A stretch of DNA of 64,000 nt from Balaenoptera acutorostrata. Lineage: Eukaryota; Chordata; Mammalia; Artiodactyla; Balaenopteridae. The stretch is taken from contig NC_080071.1 in assembly GCF_949987535.1 (NCBI RefSeq), forward strand, positions 24,451,032-24,515,031, given 5' to 3'. The position numbers were made by a program, and so were the translations under genes. The notes below the pieces were generated by a model. That model did no database searches, had not been told where the DNA came from, and was given only the letters and a program-made list of their open reading frames with translations. Positions 33,531-46,283 of this stretch are shown in pieces; position 1 is the stretch's first letter, and each line of letters opens with the position of its first letter.

Positions 33531-36174
33531 TAAGTAAGACTCTCACTTTTTACTTTTTACTATATAGTCAGCTTGAACTTCTTTTTTAACTAAATTTTTA
33601 TTATTAAAAATATATTTATTTTTTAACTTAGAAACTGTCAATCCCCATGTGAAGATCAGGTCAAGAAGAAATATAACAATGGAGTACCAATGTTAACAGA
33701 TTCTGAAAATGTGAGCCATTATCTTATAACCTCTTTCTCCAATTTACTTCCATTTTTGAAATGCACCATATATACGCACGCACACACACACGTACATGCA
33801 TAATGTGCATATTTATATGTGTGTATGTATATACATATATAAATAAAATAATCCTAATTATATTTTTCATATAGTAATTTTGGAATTAGTTTCCAGTCCC
33901 TAAATACTAGCAGCTGCACAACGGAAAACAACAGGAAGAAGGGTTCTGGGTAGTGAGATAACAGCAGCTGGTAGTTGAATTTTGCTCAAGATAAGCCATC
34001 ATGCTAGTCCTAATGTAGACAGTCTAGTGTTTGCTCTGCAAGGCTCAGTGCTTGGAGGGTGAGGGCTGTCTGTACACATTAGTGATCAGCCAGAATCTCC
34101 GAATAGATCTTTCTAATCCACTAATAACTGAATTCTGCAGACAAATCTGAGTCATGATTTAGATGGAGTCACTTTTGAGATCCATCAGCCAAGACCTAGT
34201 TAACTTAAGGATGATTACTATTATTGACTATATAGTGATTGAAGCTAAATTATTTTACAAAGCCATTGTTATAAAAGAAAATTCAAAGAAAAAATTTACC
34301 TGGCTACTGTTTCCACCCTTTTCTTGAGGCAATCTGAATAAGAAATTTAAAAATTTGTATTTTGTACTTATAACATTTATGTCATATGTCTTTTGACATT
34401 CCTTACCTTCTTGTTTCTTATGATATGAATTTATTAAGAACCAGATTTTTCCAGAAGATGCTATTCCTTTAACTTACAATACTAAAAAATATTGGAATGA
34501 CATTTTAGAAATTCTTTTTCTGCCTCTTCCTAGAATAAGGTCAATGCTTTATTGATATGTAACTCAACCTCATTGAAGGTAAAGCTTTAGTCAGTAATTA
34601 TGACTCCTATAATAACTATCATTGTTCATTTTACTAAGAAACAAATGTCAGACTTGTATATCAGAAGCAAATTTTGCTGAAAATATTTTAGGGAGCATAA
34701 TAAGACCATTGGATCTTATAAGAATTAAAGCCTTATAAAAGTATCTTTCTTTTAGGATACTCAAGATAACCCAGGTCTAACTAGTCCATGTCACAAAAAC
34801 ATTTCTAGACACCCTTAGGTTAATAAATATATAAGCAAAAGATAATTTTCAAATTGTCCATACTAATTGACAGGAGCAGAGATAATCTGGAACTAGAATA
34901 ACATTAACTGGTATATTTGAGTCTATAAAAGTTTTTATAATTTTTTGATTGATATACATTCAAATATTTCAGAATTCTTTTGTAGATCATCCATTCTTAT
35001 TATAATATAAATCAACAACCTAATAATAACATTTATAATAAACCTATATTATAATATTCATATTATAGTTGAATAAACTGAGACCAACAGAGGTTACGCT
35101 TTTAACAGATTGATACAAAATAAGTTTAAAATGCTAACACACCTCTGAAATGGGGAGAAAAGTGAGTAAGGAAATCAAGATAGGAAGTGGGTGTCAGCAG
35201 AAAGTCCATCAGAAATATGTCATCACACCAAAAATTACATGTTTAACACATATAAATAAAACCAAATGAAATAGAAAAGAAAAAATATTTTATACTGAAT
35301 TTAATTTGAAGGTAGAGGTCAACTAATAATAGGAAAGTCATGTTTATATTCATGTTTGCTTATCTCACCCATCTTTAGCCTTTATATCTGCTTTCAGTCT
35401 CTACTGCTTATGCCATCTAACTGATTCTAGATAATTTATGCCAGCAAGTTCCATTCTTGGGAGACTTGGTGAGTAAAAAAACTATTTTTTAAATTTAAAA
35501 TGCTTAACAGACATGGTTTTATGTGTATCACTTTCCTTTTAATCTGCATATATCATTGCACAGAAAGTTGAAAATGAATTTAAATTTAGTTCTAAAATCT
35601 GATGCAATATGTGCCTTTAAAACTTAGTGTCCTAGTTTATCTTAAAATACAAAACCTTACTTTCACAAATTTAAAATAAAATAGCATCTCATAATTGGTC
35701 AAATAACTAGTTATGCTAAAGGCCAAACCACCACCTTTCCAAAAATAATGGGGAATTAGCTCAAAACATTTGCTTTTTTATTTCAGAAACTTTAAAAATT
35801 TTTAAGTAAAACATTTAAAAATCAATTTAACTTGGAATAATGAACCTTCAGATTTGGAGGCAGCAAATCTTATGATGAAAGACTCTCCTCCAAAGGACAC
35901 ATGATATAGAAGTTGGTTGCATCTCTTTAGAGAGTCAGGTATTGCGTACTACACAGGGAGACAAGAACCTGAAGACATCCATAATTTTCCCATTTATTGT
36001 TTGTTAGACTTTGTCTCAAGCATAAAATTTAGAAAAATATGTCTAGTAGGTAATTGGCATAATCAGAAAAGAGTAACAGGAAAACTAAAGAAAGGATTAT
36101 ATTTGAAAATATTATAAACAAATCAGAAGAAAACCAAGAAAGAAATGTGATAAAATGGTTATGTGCCAGGACAG
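33531..36174. other. anonymous AT-rich sequence, 2.6 kb
   Basis: No gene or nameable repeat except the CA/TG/TA patch at 33765-33850. A weak MIR-like trace lies at 35070-35125 ('gaataaactgagaccaacagagg'). 35398-35468 is bounded by good-looking splice signals but is closed in all three frames. Confidence 0.45.
33765..33850. repeat. CA/TG/TA imperfect microsatellite
   Basis: 'cgcacgcacacacacacg', then 'tgtgtgtatgtatatac' runs in alternating purine-pyrimidine pattern. Confidence 0.85.
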
Positions 36175-36352
36175 GATATTTAACAACAAATATTCACTGT
36201 GCATCTAGTATACACCAGGGGTTTTCACAAACCTTCTCATTTTATCTTTTTGGCAATTTTCTGAGATGTTAAGAATTTTGCCCAAGATCACGTCTTGCAA
36301 ATAGTAGAGCTAAGATTTGTATTTAGACTTCTGAAAGTAAGTTCTTTTCACA
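36175..36352 (-). repeat. MIR SINE fragment, antisense
   Basis: 'aacaacaaatattcactgtgc', 'aaccttctcattttatc', 'tgcccaagatcacgtcttgc' and 'gagctaagatttgtattt' are in reversed MIR order. Confidence 0.6.
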
Positions 36353-38940
36353 TCATCATATAGATCCAGCAGTTTGAAAAATGAATTAATTACTATCTTA
36401 TTGTCCTATCAATTTAAAAAGTACTTAATATCTTTGTTTTGACCACTTAGAGTGCTATGGGGAACACGGTGCTATGCTTAATGAGTTTACAAACTAGACA
36501 ATCAGAAAAGGTAAAATTTACTGTTATAAAACCACTACAAAATCAGGAGAGGATTACGGGTCATCTTGTGTGGAACTTCTTGGGTTTGAAATGTGGTTCT
36601 TCCGAGGAACTGGAGATTTTCAAGAGCCGAAGCTGGCAGAGGTGTCTTCATGATTAGAAGATACTTGAATTGGAAAAACATGAATGAAAACTCAAAAAAG
36701 AGAGCTCCTGTGCTTGTAGGGCAGAGATGGACTCTTCTGGAGAGAGTTGAGGGGTAGAGTGTGAGGAGGTGAAAAATCAGAGAAGCTGGACCACTTCAAA
36801 CTATGAGATCATGACAGGAAGTCAATTCAGGGGCTTGGAAACTTCATATTTTAAAGGAAACAAAATAGAAAAATGAGAGTAAATTATATGTAGTATGTGT
36901 AAATATTGTTTTAAGAAAGACGTTTTAATTATGTGAGTGTACAGCACAGTGTGTGTGTGTGCAAAACACTAGGTTGCAATATAAAAACATTTTTTTCTCT
37001 GGTTATGGTTAAAAACAATTTGGCAAACATCAGGCTGCAGAGTGGAGTTAGCTTATGGGAAACCTTGAAACTTAACATATCAACAGAGACCTTATACAGA
37101 AAGATGAAAGAGATGGGAGGTCCTTGAATATTTTGGGGAAAAGGGACACTGAAAACAGGACCAAAGTGAGATCAGACTGGCAGTGAAATACAGGACTGAA
37201 TTGGAATGAAGTTGAAATAACCATTAGGCACTAAGAAACATTACTTGCCTATGAGTGAAGAAACAGTTCTACAGGTAGGAATGAAGTTAAACTACAGGTG
37301 AAAAAAATCAAAATAATAATAAAGAATTAAGATCCAAAGACAGCAGGAGATGAGAATCAAAGAAACAATCAGAGGGGAAGGACACTGCAATATCAAGAAA
37401 GATGAGAAAGGAGAGTTGTCTGGAGTATATTCTGAAGAAGGGCAGGCTGACTCCGCAGTGAAGATATCCTTGGCGACCTCTGAGAGTACAGTTTCACTAG
37501 GATGGCTGGGATTCAAAGATTTCTGAGACTCAAGGATGGAGAGGGTAGTGATGAAATGCAGAGAGAAGGTAGGAAGAAGAAATCTAAGAATTCTTAGGTG
37601 GAAAGGAAGGGACAAAAATCAGAGAGTAACCAACAGGAAGATAATAGATCTCCTCTCTACCCGCCTTCTAAAACTTAGGCAATGTCTTTGAATGTTCAGA
37701 GTCAGACAAGACAAAACTACAGAAACAGGGGATTGGAAATGTTGAAGTTGAGAAGGTAAATCAGAAAACGTGGTGGCCTGTATAGCTAACATTAGATACC
37801 TTTTCTCCCCAGAACCCAAGCAGGCCCAGGCATAATCGACACATGCTCAACTTCAATTCAAAGAAAGGTAAAATAATCATGGATGAAAGTTAAAGCCAAA
37901 TTTGTACCCTTCTCCTCTGCCGGAACAGTCCTCATCAGGGGCATTTTTTGTGTACACAATAGTGTCATGAACAGTAGCAAAATATTAGGCTGATTGGTGA
38001 GGCTTGTTAAAACCTGGTGAAACTAACACCTTTAAATCAGCACTTTATGTCTATCATTCACTCTTTCTCAATTTTTAGTGGGAAAAGCTCTTCAGGCACT
38101 GAGAGACTGAATTATTTACAAATATAACAAATATTTGTAAATATTTACAAATATAACAATTCACCTGAATTTCTCTTAAGTCTGTCATTAGGAAAATTTG
38201 ATTTTAATATTTGCATTCTTTTTCATATTTTTACACACCAAACATGACAGAAACATTTAATAAACCATGCCTTAGCATTATCTAGATCTCTGGAAGAAAT
38301 CAGACTTAACGTGAATTGTCTTATCAGTGATATCATCTATCTCTTTCAAGACGGTTCTTATAACTTCCAAACTTCATTTACTAAGAAACCTCTAAGCAGA
38401 CGTGATAAAGTAATTCACAAAAATTCCTCAGCTTTTTTCTTTGAATAGCTGTTATTGAGACAAATTCAGGTGTGTTATAACAATTCAGCTACAGTAAAAG
38501 AAACTGTGAATCATTTCATCAATACATTCTTGATAAAAAAGAATTTTAAATATAAAAACCTATTATTACATACATGAATGGTACAATCTTCCACATCCTC
38601 CCCCCCAGTAAGTAACTCCCCTCCTCAATATGACTCTAGTGAATTTTCTATAGTAGAGAAAGAAATTTACCGCACGAAGCTTTCCTAATGGATACTTGCA
38701 TTCAAGAATGAAAATCACTTAACACTACGTAGCCACTAGTAGTCCATATTTCAAGGAATTTTAAAACCCTGGTGTAATTAGAATTCTAATGAATATTAAG
38801 AGATAATGTTGGACTTAGCTGATAACTAATAGTTTCCTCTCATTCTAGACTTAAACCAAGCAAGCAACCTAGCTACACTGTTTATACTGAGGAAAAAAAA
38901 TCCATATGTGTAATAAATAGAATATAATAATAAGGCATAA
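36353..38940. other. anonymous, partly purine-rich sequence, 2.6 kb
   Basis: No gene. 36830-37640 is purine-rich and loosely follows the order of a long antisense L2 ('gagatcagactggcagtg', 'gactcaaggatggagagggtag'), but the match is too poor to call firmly. The 107-residue minus-strand frame at 37292-37615 lies within it. The rest is unrecognised. Confidence 0.4.
38114..38159 (+). repeat. 17-bp direct repeat with a palindromic spacer
   Basis: atttacaaatataacaa occurs at 38114-38130 and 38143-38159. The spacer begins the palindrome acaaatatttgt (38128-38139), so the block can also pair on itself. Confidence 0.9.
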
Positions 38941-39170
38941 TAAGGAAGGGGGAGGGGCAAGATAGGGGGAGGGGATTAACTATTCAGATAATAGTTTGTA
39001 CTATTACGTGTGAAATAAATAAGCTATGAGAATATATTGTACAGCACAGGGACTACAGCCAATATTTTATAATAACTATAAATGGAGTATAACTTTTAAA
39101 AATTGTGAATCACTGTGTTGTATACCTGTAACTTATATAATATTAGACATCAACTGTATCTCAATAAAAA
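38941..39170 (+). mobile_element. L1 3'-end fragment
   Basis: Matches an older cetartiodactyl L1 tail: 'gtgaaataaataagctatgag', 'attgtacagcacaggg', 'gccaatattttataataact', 'tgaatcactgtgttgtatac' and 'catcaactgtatctcaata'. Upstream flank 'ataataaggcataa' and downstream 'atattaaggcctaa' may be a decayed target-site duplication. Confidence 0.8.
38948..38974 (+). other. G-quadruplex motif in the L1 3' UTR
   Basis: Four G-runs of 5, 4, 5 and 4 at 38948-38952, 38954-38957, 38965-38969 and 38971-38974, with loops of 1, 7 and 1 bases. This fits the standard G4 pattern. A G-rich tract at this place is a known property of L1 3' UTRs. Confidence 0.8.
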
Positions 39171-39299
39171 ATATTAAGGCCTAAATAATATATGTATATG
39201 ATCAACACATATATGATAATTTGGTAATCACACTCAGTATAGCCATTCCTGTTAGTAAAATTCTGAAGTACTTCTGCATAGTTTGGCAAACAGCCACTA

Positions 39300-39520
39300 A
39301 TCCTTTGAATGTCGCCCACACTACTTGGGCCGCACCAGACCCCGTAAATTACCACAGGATCCAGTAACTACAGGTTCATTCCTGGCACATCAGCGGCCTC
39401 CAGGGACCTGCTCCAGCCTACTCTGGCGGGCTCGCTACCTTTCCGGGAAATGGTCTTCTGACTGGCGGTCTAAGCCCATGTCTTACAGATTGATTAATAT
39501 TTCATCTGTCTTCTCACGTA
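39300..39520. other. GC-rich CpG-containing patch of unknown nature
   Basis: About 200 bases with visibly higher GC and several CpGs ('gtcgcccacac', 'gggccgcacc', 'cagcggcctcc', 'ggcgggctcgc', 'ttccgggaaa', 'ggcggtctaag') inside very AT-rich DNA. It resembles none of the SINEs. A donor-like 'ctcac|gtaagt' sits at 39517/39518. The + frame 39325-39525 (66 residues, R/P/S-rich) has no recognised domain. Options are a small regulatory element, a fossil exon, a processed-pseudogene piece or an unrecognised repeat. Confidence 0.4.
39440..39450. promoter_or_regulatory. candidate STAT (GAS-type) palindrome
   Basis: tttccgggaaa matches the TTCCnGGAA STAT consensus and is palindromic except for its central base. 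It lies in the GC-rich patch. Motif match only. Confidence 0.25.
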
Positions 39521-40984
39521 AGTAAAAAAGCCAGCCAGATCATTATTATGATTCCCAACTTTAGAATCCTTTATCTTCTTGAATACTATACTGCATTTTA
39601 GTGGCAGTTATACTGTTACAATTAGTTTCTAATGAAAGTTAGTAATAAGATGTGTATCAAAAGCTGCTTTGATAATGATCCCCTCCTATGTTTAGATTTC
39701 TCACACACCTTGTACTACAACATAATAGTAAATGAGAAAAAGATGTATTATTGCAATGTTATATTATAAAAGTTTCTTTCCCTAATTACCATTTAGGAAT
39801 TAAAGTTAAAAATGATTTGTAAAAAAACCAAGCCACAGACACATACATCTTTGAATAAAATAGATAATACGACTCTCACTCAACACTATTTTTTTTTTTA
39901 AAGATTTGAGGCGTAAATACCTTAACGACACACATACACAATCAAATGTCAGGGCAACAAAGACATTATCTACCAAATGAAGGTAGCGGCAAATGGAATT
40001 GTATATTTTCAAAACTCTAAACGAACACCCTCTCAGGAGATGGACTTTTAAAAAATTGAATGTTTCATTATTTTCCACAATTGGGCAAATTAAAAGTACA
40101 ATCAGCAGGGCAGATCATACAGAAGGAAAATATCATTAACTGGGGTTTCTGTAATTGTCCTACCAGTGTCCTCTTAGACACAACTGGGAGCCAAAAGGGC
40201 ACTGGATAAAAACAGTTTGCAGGATGGAGGTACTTCAGATAGGGAGTAACCTTTAAGAACTGTATTCAATTTCTGAAACTGTACTCAGAAAAACACAAAA
40301 ACTCCAAAAATCTAGCTATAACTAGAATGTACCGTCCTCCTTTGATTATTTTCCTCCACAGTGAACATGAATTGTCTTCATGACAAAGATAAGCCTGGAT
40401 GATATTAGCATTTCTTATGGACACAAATACTAACATTCTCTAAAACTGTCTGCAACAGCTCATTACCCGAAACTACCTGCAGGAGCTCATAAAACAGAAT
40501 AAATCAGATTCACCAACTCAAGCAGATCAGCATTCTGTTTCATTTCTAATGCCCCTGCAGATACTCTGTGAGATATGAGCTCCCCTCTTAGGATATTGCA
40601 GTATCATTTTTATGGCAAATAGTGATGCCTTACTATTTTAATATACAGTACAAATAGCACCATCCCTTCTCAAGTGGCTTAAATCAATTTATAGATTCAC
40701 ACACTTCATGTATTAGACTGGGAGAAAAAAAAGTGTCATGAAAGGTTGTTTAAAAACATCAAAAGAGCAAATGAAATACTCATTGAGGAAATAAAAAGCT
40801 ATATGATTACTCAAACTCAGCGAGAAATGCTGCTTTGAAATTCAGGCAGAGTATTCCTCATCATCAAGAAAAGGAAACTAAAGCTTTATTTATACTTATA
40901 AGAATACTGCTTGTTTCAGAGCATGATCAAGAAGACAAGGCTTTCACCATATAATGGGAGATCCAGCCCTGTTTTAGAAACTGT
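39521..40984. other. anonymous AT-rich sequence
   Basis: No gene or nameable repeat. The 90-residue minus-strand frame at 39806-40078 has no recognised domain. Confidence 0.45.
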
Positions 40985-41145
40985 TAAGATGTGGGCCCTG
41001 GTCCTGACGCCAAGTGAGCTTGGACTAGTTGCTTGGCCTTCGTTTCTTCATTTGTAAAATAAAGGTCGTTGAAGGAAAGAAGAAAGGGAAGGAGGTTGGG
41101 AGGGAGGAAAAGAGGCAGGGAGGCAGGCAAGCAGGGAGCTGGTTA
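40985..41145 (+). repeat. MIR fragment followed by a purine-rich tract
   Basis: 'gagcttggactagttgcttgg' and 'cgtttcttcatttgtaaaata' are the MIR core (40985-41065). From 41066 a GGAA/GGGAGGCA purine tract runs to about 41145. Confidence 0.6.
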
Positions 41146-43179
41146 GTTAGCATTTGGTGGGCAGCTACTCTGCGTCACTTCCTAGAAAGCATTACAGATG
41201 ATCCAGTTTTTTACCATCTTAAAATTCTGTGATTCTGCAGCATTTCATCTCTAGATAGTATTGTTCTAAATTGACTCAAGAGTGAAAATACCACTATCAT
41301 TACTATCTTGTTTTCCATGAAGCTCAATTTAGTTACTTCACCAATGAGGTGTGGCAGGCAAAATACACCCCCAAGTATCAGCTTCTACTTCCAGAAAAGT
41401 AAATCTCCTGTTTGGAACAAAGACCTGTTATCTATAGAGGGGAAGTTCTTTCATCTGTGTAACTGTCAATATATGGTTCTCACACAATAAGATATAATGA
41501 AGTCCAGTGCTGCTGCCTTTGTTACGGAGACAATTAGGGTATCCTGTTATCCATTATTCATCACTCTTGCCTCAGCTCCAAATAGAACAGTAAACAGATC
41601 TAAGGAATAAATATTCTTCACACTGAAGAATTCATCCTTCTAGGATCATGGTGTCTAGTCTCAGATAACCCTCTTGAACTTGTGCTTGTCTGAGAATTCA
41701 CTGGCATGTTTTCTTTTGAGGGAAGGAAGCAGCGGTCTATTTTTTTTTTTAATTCTTTCTATTATTCCCTCATTGCCTTGAAGCAGTTTTCCTATCTTAT
41801 TCACTCTCTACTACAGGCTTATATATTTGTTTTCTTTCCACTTAACAGATTTGTTTTCCTGCATTTGAATCTTCCCTCTTTTTCTTTCTTTCTTTTTCTT
41901 TTTTTGCTTTTCCACTTCTGTTTTAGCCCCTTCTAATTTCTGAGTAGCAAATACAAACTTTTTCATACTCTGAAAGTAATATTTTATCACAGAAAGTAAT
42001 CTCCCCAAATATTTCAAGTTTAAAGTACATATATCTCAAATTAATGTTTACTACAATTAAAGGAGAAGTTATATCTCATCCTCTTACTTATTTTAAACAT
42101 GCTAGTTCAGTTTATAATTAGAGGAACGGTATCAAAATAAAGCCTCTGTTTAAACAAGTGAAGTTTTAAATATTCCAAACTGATAGAAGTAATCAGAATA
42201 AAGTAAAAAATGAGACACATGATTTTTCCCTACTACATATAAATATGAATACATATAAATATGTATTCAATTATCTTTAGTGGCCTATCACATGACAAAA
42301 AATTAGAATATAGTTCAACTCTCATTATGATAAATGTGAGAAAATATTCTGCCATTAGAAAAATCTTATGAAGTAATACAGTTGCATATGCACTGGGTTT
42401 AAGGAGTGGTTTTGAGTTGATTTTAAGCCATTAAACATAAAGAAGAATAAAAGAAAATGAGAAATACAAAACTTGGGTCAGAATGCCCTGATGCATTATG
42501 TATATTGAAAAGCAAAGTGGGCACCGAGGGATGGCCACTGAGGAAAACTGGTTGCCCTTCATGTTAATGTCAAAGTCAATAAAATGTTAAGTTTGCATCT
42601 CTAACTGGTCTATCTCAACTCTGGCAACACAAATAAACTTTCCATTTAAGACATTTATAAATTCAACCAATATCATCTCTTGGGGGCAGTCATATTAATC
42701 CCAATATAACTACACATTTAAACATGATTTCTTTCAGCCTTCAAAGAAAGCTCCGTCGTTCTAGATTTCAGTATTCTGGTGAAGAAGTTATGCATCTGGC
42801 CACGTGAGGAGCATGCATGTATCTTTTGAATTACACAATTAATTTTCTCATAACTTTTATCCTTCCTACCATTCTTGCTTCCTTTCTTTAATGACCCATG
42901 TTTTGTTTTAGTAGCACTCTTTGGATTGGCATCTAAGAAAAAATGACTCTCATTAAAATGGTCATTTCTACCCTTTCCCATAATATAATCTTGAAAACTA
43001 CAGGCAGAAAACAATGGAGAGCACCCTACCCTGAAGGGTTCACAGATTACTGAAGATCCACTTTCCACTTAAAAATAAAAATAATGCCCTTAAATAAACT
43101 AAGATACCATTGACTAATGGAGGAAAGAATTCAACACCATTGGTTTAGACATAGTTTTAAGAGGATGAAACATTGAATT
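41146..43179. other. anonymous sequence, 2 kb
   Basis: No gene or nameable interspersed repeat. A T-run at 41740-41750 and a TTTC-rich patch at 41875-41910 occur. A 116-codon minus-strand frame at 42718-43068 has no recognised domain or signal and is probably chance. Confidence 0.45.
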
Positions 43180-43189
43180 TAAAATTATA

Positions 43190-43558
43190 TTGGGACTTCC
43201 CTGGTGGCGCAGTGGTTAAGAATCCTCCTGCCAATGCAGGGGACACGGGTTTGAGCCCTGGTCTGGGAAGATCCCACATGCCGAGGAGCAACTAAGCCCA
43301 TGTGCCACAACAACTGATTGTGCGCTCTAGAGCCCGCAAGCCACAACTGCTGAGACCATGTGCCACAACTACTGAAGCCCGCGCACCTACAGCCCGTGCT
43401 CCACAACAAGAGAAGCCACCACAATGAGAAGCCCATGCACCGCAACGAAGAGTAGTCCCCACTCGCCACAACTAGAGAAAGCCCGTGCACAGCAACAAAG
43501 ACCCAACACAGCCAAAAATAAACAAATAAAGTAAAATAAGTTTAAAAAAAAATAAAAA
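43190..43558 (+). mobile_element. CHR-type SINE (three-module form)
   Basis: Sense copy with head 'tgggacttccctggtggcgc' and an A-rich tail from about 43517. Flanked by taaaattata at 43180-43189 and 43559-43568. A-box 'tggcgcagtgg' is intact; the B-box reads 'ggtttgagccc', with one change from the usual C. The 'gccacaac' module occurs three times between 43300 and 43380. The minus-strand frame 43185-43490 is an artefact of the SINE. Confidence 0.95.
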
Positions 43559-43568
43559 TAAAATTATA

Positions 43569-44021
43569 AATTACCACTTTTACAAGGGGGGGAAAGTGAA
43601 TAGAAATAGGTCAACATATAATAAACAATAGATTTAGTTCCTTTGAGGCATTGCTAAAATCTGAGAGCCCACTGGGGAAAATAAACAAAACTAGTTGCTA
43701 ATCAAATATGTAAACCTTTTTTCCTAAATCATTAAAATAAATCCTGGTTGGTAATCAGGACATTACGAATGTTTTTCAACTTTGAAAAAAAAGAAAATGA
43801 GTTATGGACTGTGATTTTTATTGTTATGATGAAAATCCAATCAGTGGAATATTCAATATAATGCTAATTCCCCTATATGTTGAAGTAAATGCCCAGAATC
43901 TAAAGAATGTACTTCCCTTGATGCATTTATTTAAGTCTTACTGAAGTCTGTGTAAAGATTGTTTGGTTATAGAAAAAATAGTCTGACTCTGAAAGTAAAT
44001 AGTGACATTATTAAATTAAGG
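43569..44021. other. anonymous AT-rich sequence
   Basis: No gene or nameable repeat. Confidence 0.5.
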
Positions 44022-45755
44022 GAAAATTTATGTACAGTGAAATGCAAATTGAGGTATACAATTTGTTACTCAATACTCAATACCCCAGTCAAGATAGAGA
44101 ATATGTCCATCACTCCCAAAAGTTCCCATGTGCCCCCTTCCAGTCAATTCCTACTCCCCCCACTCCACAGGCAACCTGTTTTGACTTCTATCACCATAGA
44201 TTAGTTTTTTTCCTAAACTTGAAGTTTATATAAATGGAATTGTGCAGTGTTTATTCTTTTATTTGTGGCTTTTTTCCCCCCAACATGTTTTTGAGAGCCA
44301 CTCATGGCATTTTTTTGTATCAATAGTTTCTTATTGTTTATTACTGACTGGTGTACTGTCGATGGTATACCACTATTTATTTAGCTATCTGCCTGTTGAT
44401 GAACATTTGGGTTGTTTCCCAATTTGGGCTATTGTAAATCAAGCTGTTGTAAACAATTTAAACAAATCATTTTATAGACATGTATTTTAATTTCTCTTGG
44501 AGAAAGACCTAGAAGAGGAATTGCTAGACCATAAAGTAGGTGTGTGTTTAATTTTATAATGAAACACTAAACAGTTCTTCAGTGTTTACACTATTTTGTA
44601 ATCCTACTGGCAATGGATGAGAGGCTCAGTCACGCCACATCCTCACCAACATTTGATGTTGTCAGTCTTTAATTTTATCTATTCTGGTGGGTATTAAGTG
44701 GTATCTTCCTTTGGTTTTAAATTACATTTCCCTTTTCATGTGATTAATGTTCACTGTGTATCTTTTTTTGTGAAATATCTATACAAGTCTTTTGCCCATC
44801 ATTTTTATTTGGATCATTTATCTTTTTATTACTGATTTATAGACACATACATATATTTGTTATATGTTATATCTACACACATATATAGAAAATAATTTCT
44901 TAGTCAAATAAATGCATTGATAATATTTTCTCCCAGTCTATGTCAATTTTCATGTCCTTTATGGAATTTTTGAAGTACTACATAAGTTTTTAGTTTTGAT
45001 GATTGTCCAATTCGTCATTTTCATTCTTATGGGTAGTGCCTTTTGTATACTTTCTTAGAAATTTTTGCCCAGTGAAAGTTACAAAGATTGGGGGGGTATT
45101 TCTAGAAAATTTATAATTTTAACTTTTATGTTTAGGTCTACAAACCATATCAAATTAATTTTTGTGCAAAGTATAATGTAAGAGTCAAGGTCCACTTATT
45201 CCCATATATTTTTTCAGTTAATTTGGCTCATTTGTTGAAAAGACTCATCTTTCCCCAATTGAATTGCCTGTGCCTTTATCAAAAATCAGTTAACTATATA
45301 TGTGAGGATCTATTTATGAACTACTCTGTTCCATCGATCTATTTATCTATATGTATGCCAATTCCCCTTGTCATGATTACTGTAGCTTTATAGTAATTCC
45401 TAAAATCAGGTGGTTAGAGTTCTCCAACTTTGTTCTTTACTATGATTTTTTTTTTTGGCTGTCTATATCCTTTGCATTTTCATATAAATTTCTGAATCAG
45501 CCTGTTACTTTATATTAAAAAATCTGCTATAATTTTGGTTAGGATTGCAGGTCAACTTGGGAAGACTGGACATCTTTACAATATGGAGACTTTCGATTCA
45601 TGAACATGGAACATCTCTCCATTTACTTATTTTCTCCATAACTTCTCTTAATAATATGTGTGATTATTGTCCTGTAGATGTCTTGAACATTTTTGTTAAA
45701 TTTATTCTATCGATGCTGATCTTAAGGGTAGTTTTAAATTTCATTTTCCAATTTT
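44022..45755 (-). mobile_element. large old L1 3' fragment, antisense (L1MC/MD-like)
   Basis: Reversed 3' UTR starts near 44022 ('gtccatcactcccaaaagttcc', 'ccactccacaggcaacc'), passes 'tgatgaacatttgggttg' and 'cctcaccaacatttgatg', and reaches ORF2 ('gaacatggaacatctctcc' near 45605). The copy differs enough from the one at 31.5 kb to be another, older subfamily. ORF2 is fully broken; no long minus-strand frame remains. No target-site duplication was found. Confidence 0.85.
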
Positions 45756-46024
45756 TGATCAAACCATGTGAAAAAGTGGCATGACAACTGATCAAAGTTA
45801 ACATCACCAATAATAGGACAAACTGACATTAGGTGTTTCTGGCAATTTTGAAAAGGATACAGCATAACTTATGTATTATATATGACAAAAATCTACAACT
45901 TGAATCAAGTTATGAGGATTCATCAAACAAACCCAAACTAAACATTCTGCAAAACAGTGAGCTTGTACCTTTAAAGAATATCAATATCATAAAGACAAGA
46001 AAGGCTGAGGAAGTGATTCAAATT
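45756..46024. other. anonymous sequence
   Basis: No gene or nameable repeat between two L1 pieces. Confidence 0.45.
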
Positions 46025-46039
46025 AAAGGAGACTAAAGA

Positions 46040-46268
46040 TGGAGTGGGAGGTTAGGGTTAGCAGATGTAAGCTATTATATATAGAATGGATAAAAAACAA
46101 CGTCCTACTGTACAGCACAGAGAACTATATTCAATATCCTATGATGAACCATAATGGAAAAGGATATTAAAAATGTATATGTATATGTATGACTGAATCA
46201 CTTTGCTGTACAGCAGAAATTAACACAACATTGTAAATCAACTACACTTCAAAAACATAATTTTAAAA
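46040..46268 (+). mobile_element. 5'-truncated L1 tail (about 230 bp) with target-site duplication
   Basis: Starts within the 3' UTR ('ggagtgggaggttaggg') and ends with 'ctgtacagcagaaattaac', 'aacattgtaaatcaac' and an A-rich tail. A perfect 15-bp duplication, aaaggagactaaaga, lies at 46025-46039 and 46269-46283. Confidence 0.95.
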
Positions 46269-46283
46269 AAAGGAGACTAAAGA

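Noticed and set aside
35398..35468. 71-base segment with a strong acceptor tract and a gtgagt donor
   Set aside because: Closed in all three frames. It shows that good-looking splice signals arise by chance here, which also tempers the 12.5-15 kb candidates. A noncoding exon cannot be excluded.
42718..43068. 116-residue minus-strand frame
   Set aside because: No domain, signal peptide, start context or exon signals; expected by chance in 64 kb.
43190..43230. CTCF-like word in the CHR SINE head (ccaccagggaag on the minus strand)
   Set aside because: The last positions are AA where the core needs GG, and all CHR copies share it; not a convincing CTCF site.
43185..43490. 101-residue minus-strand frame
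   Set aside because: Antisense reading of the CHR SINE; similar peptide in the other copies.
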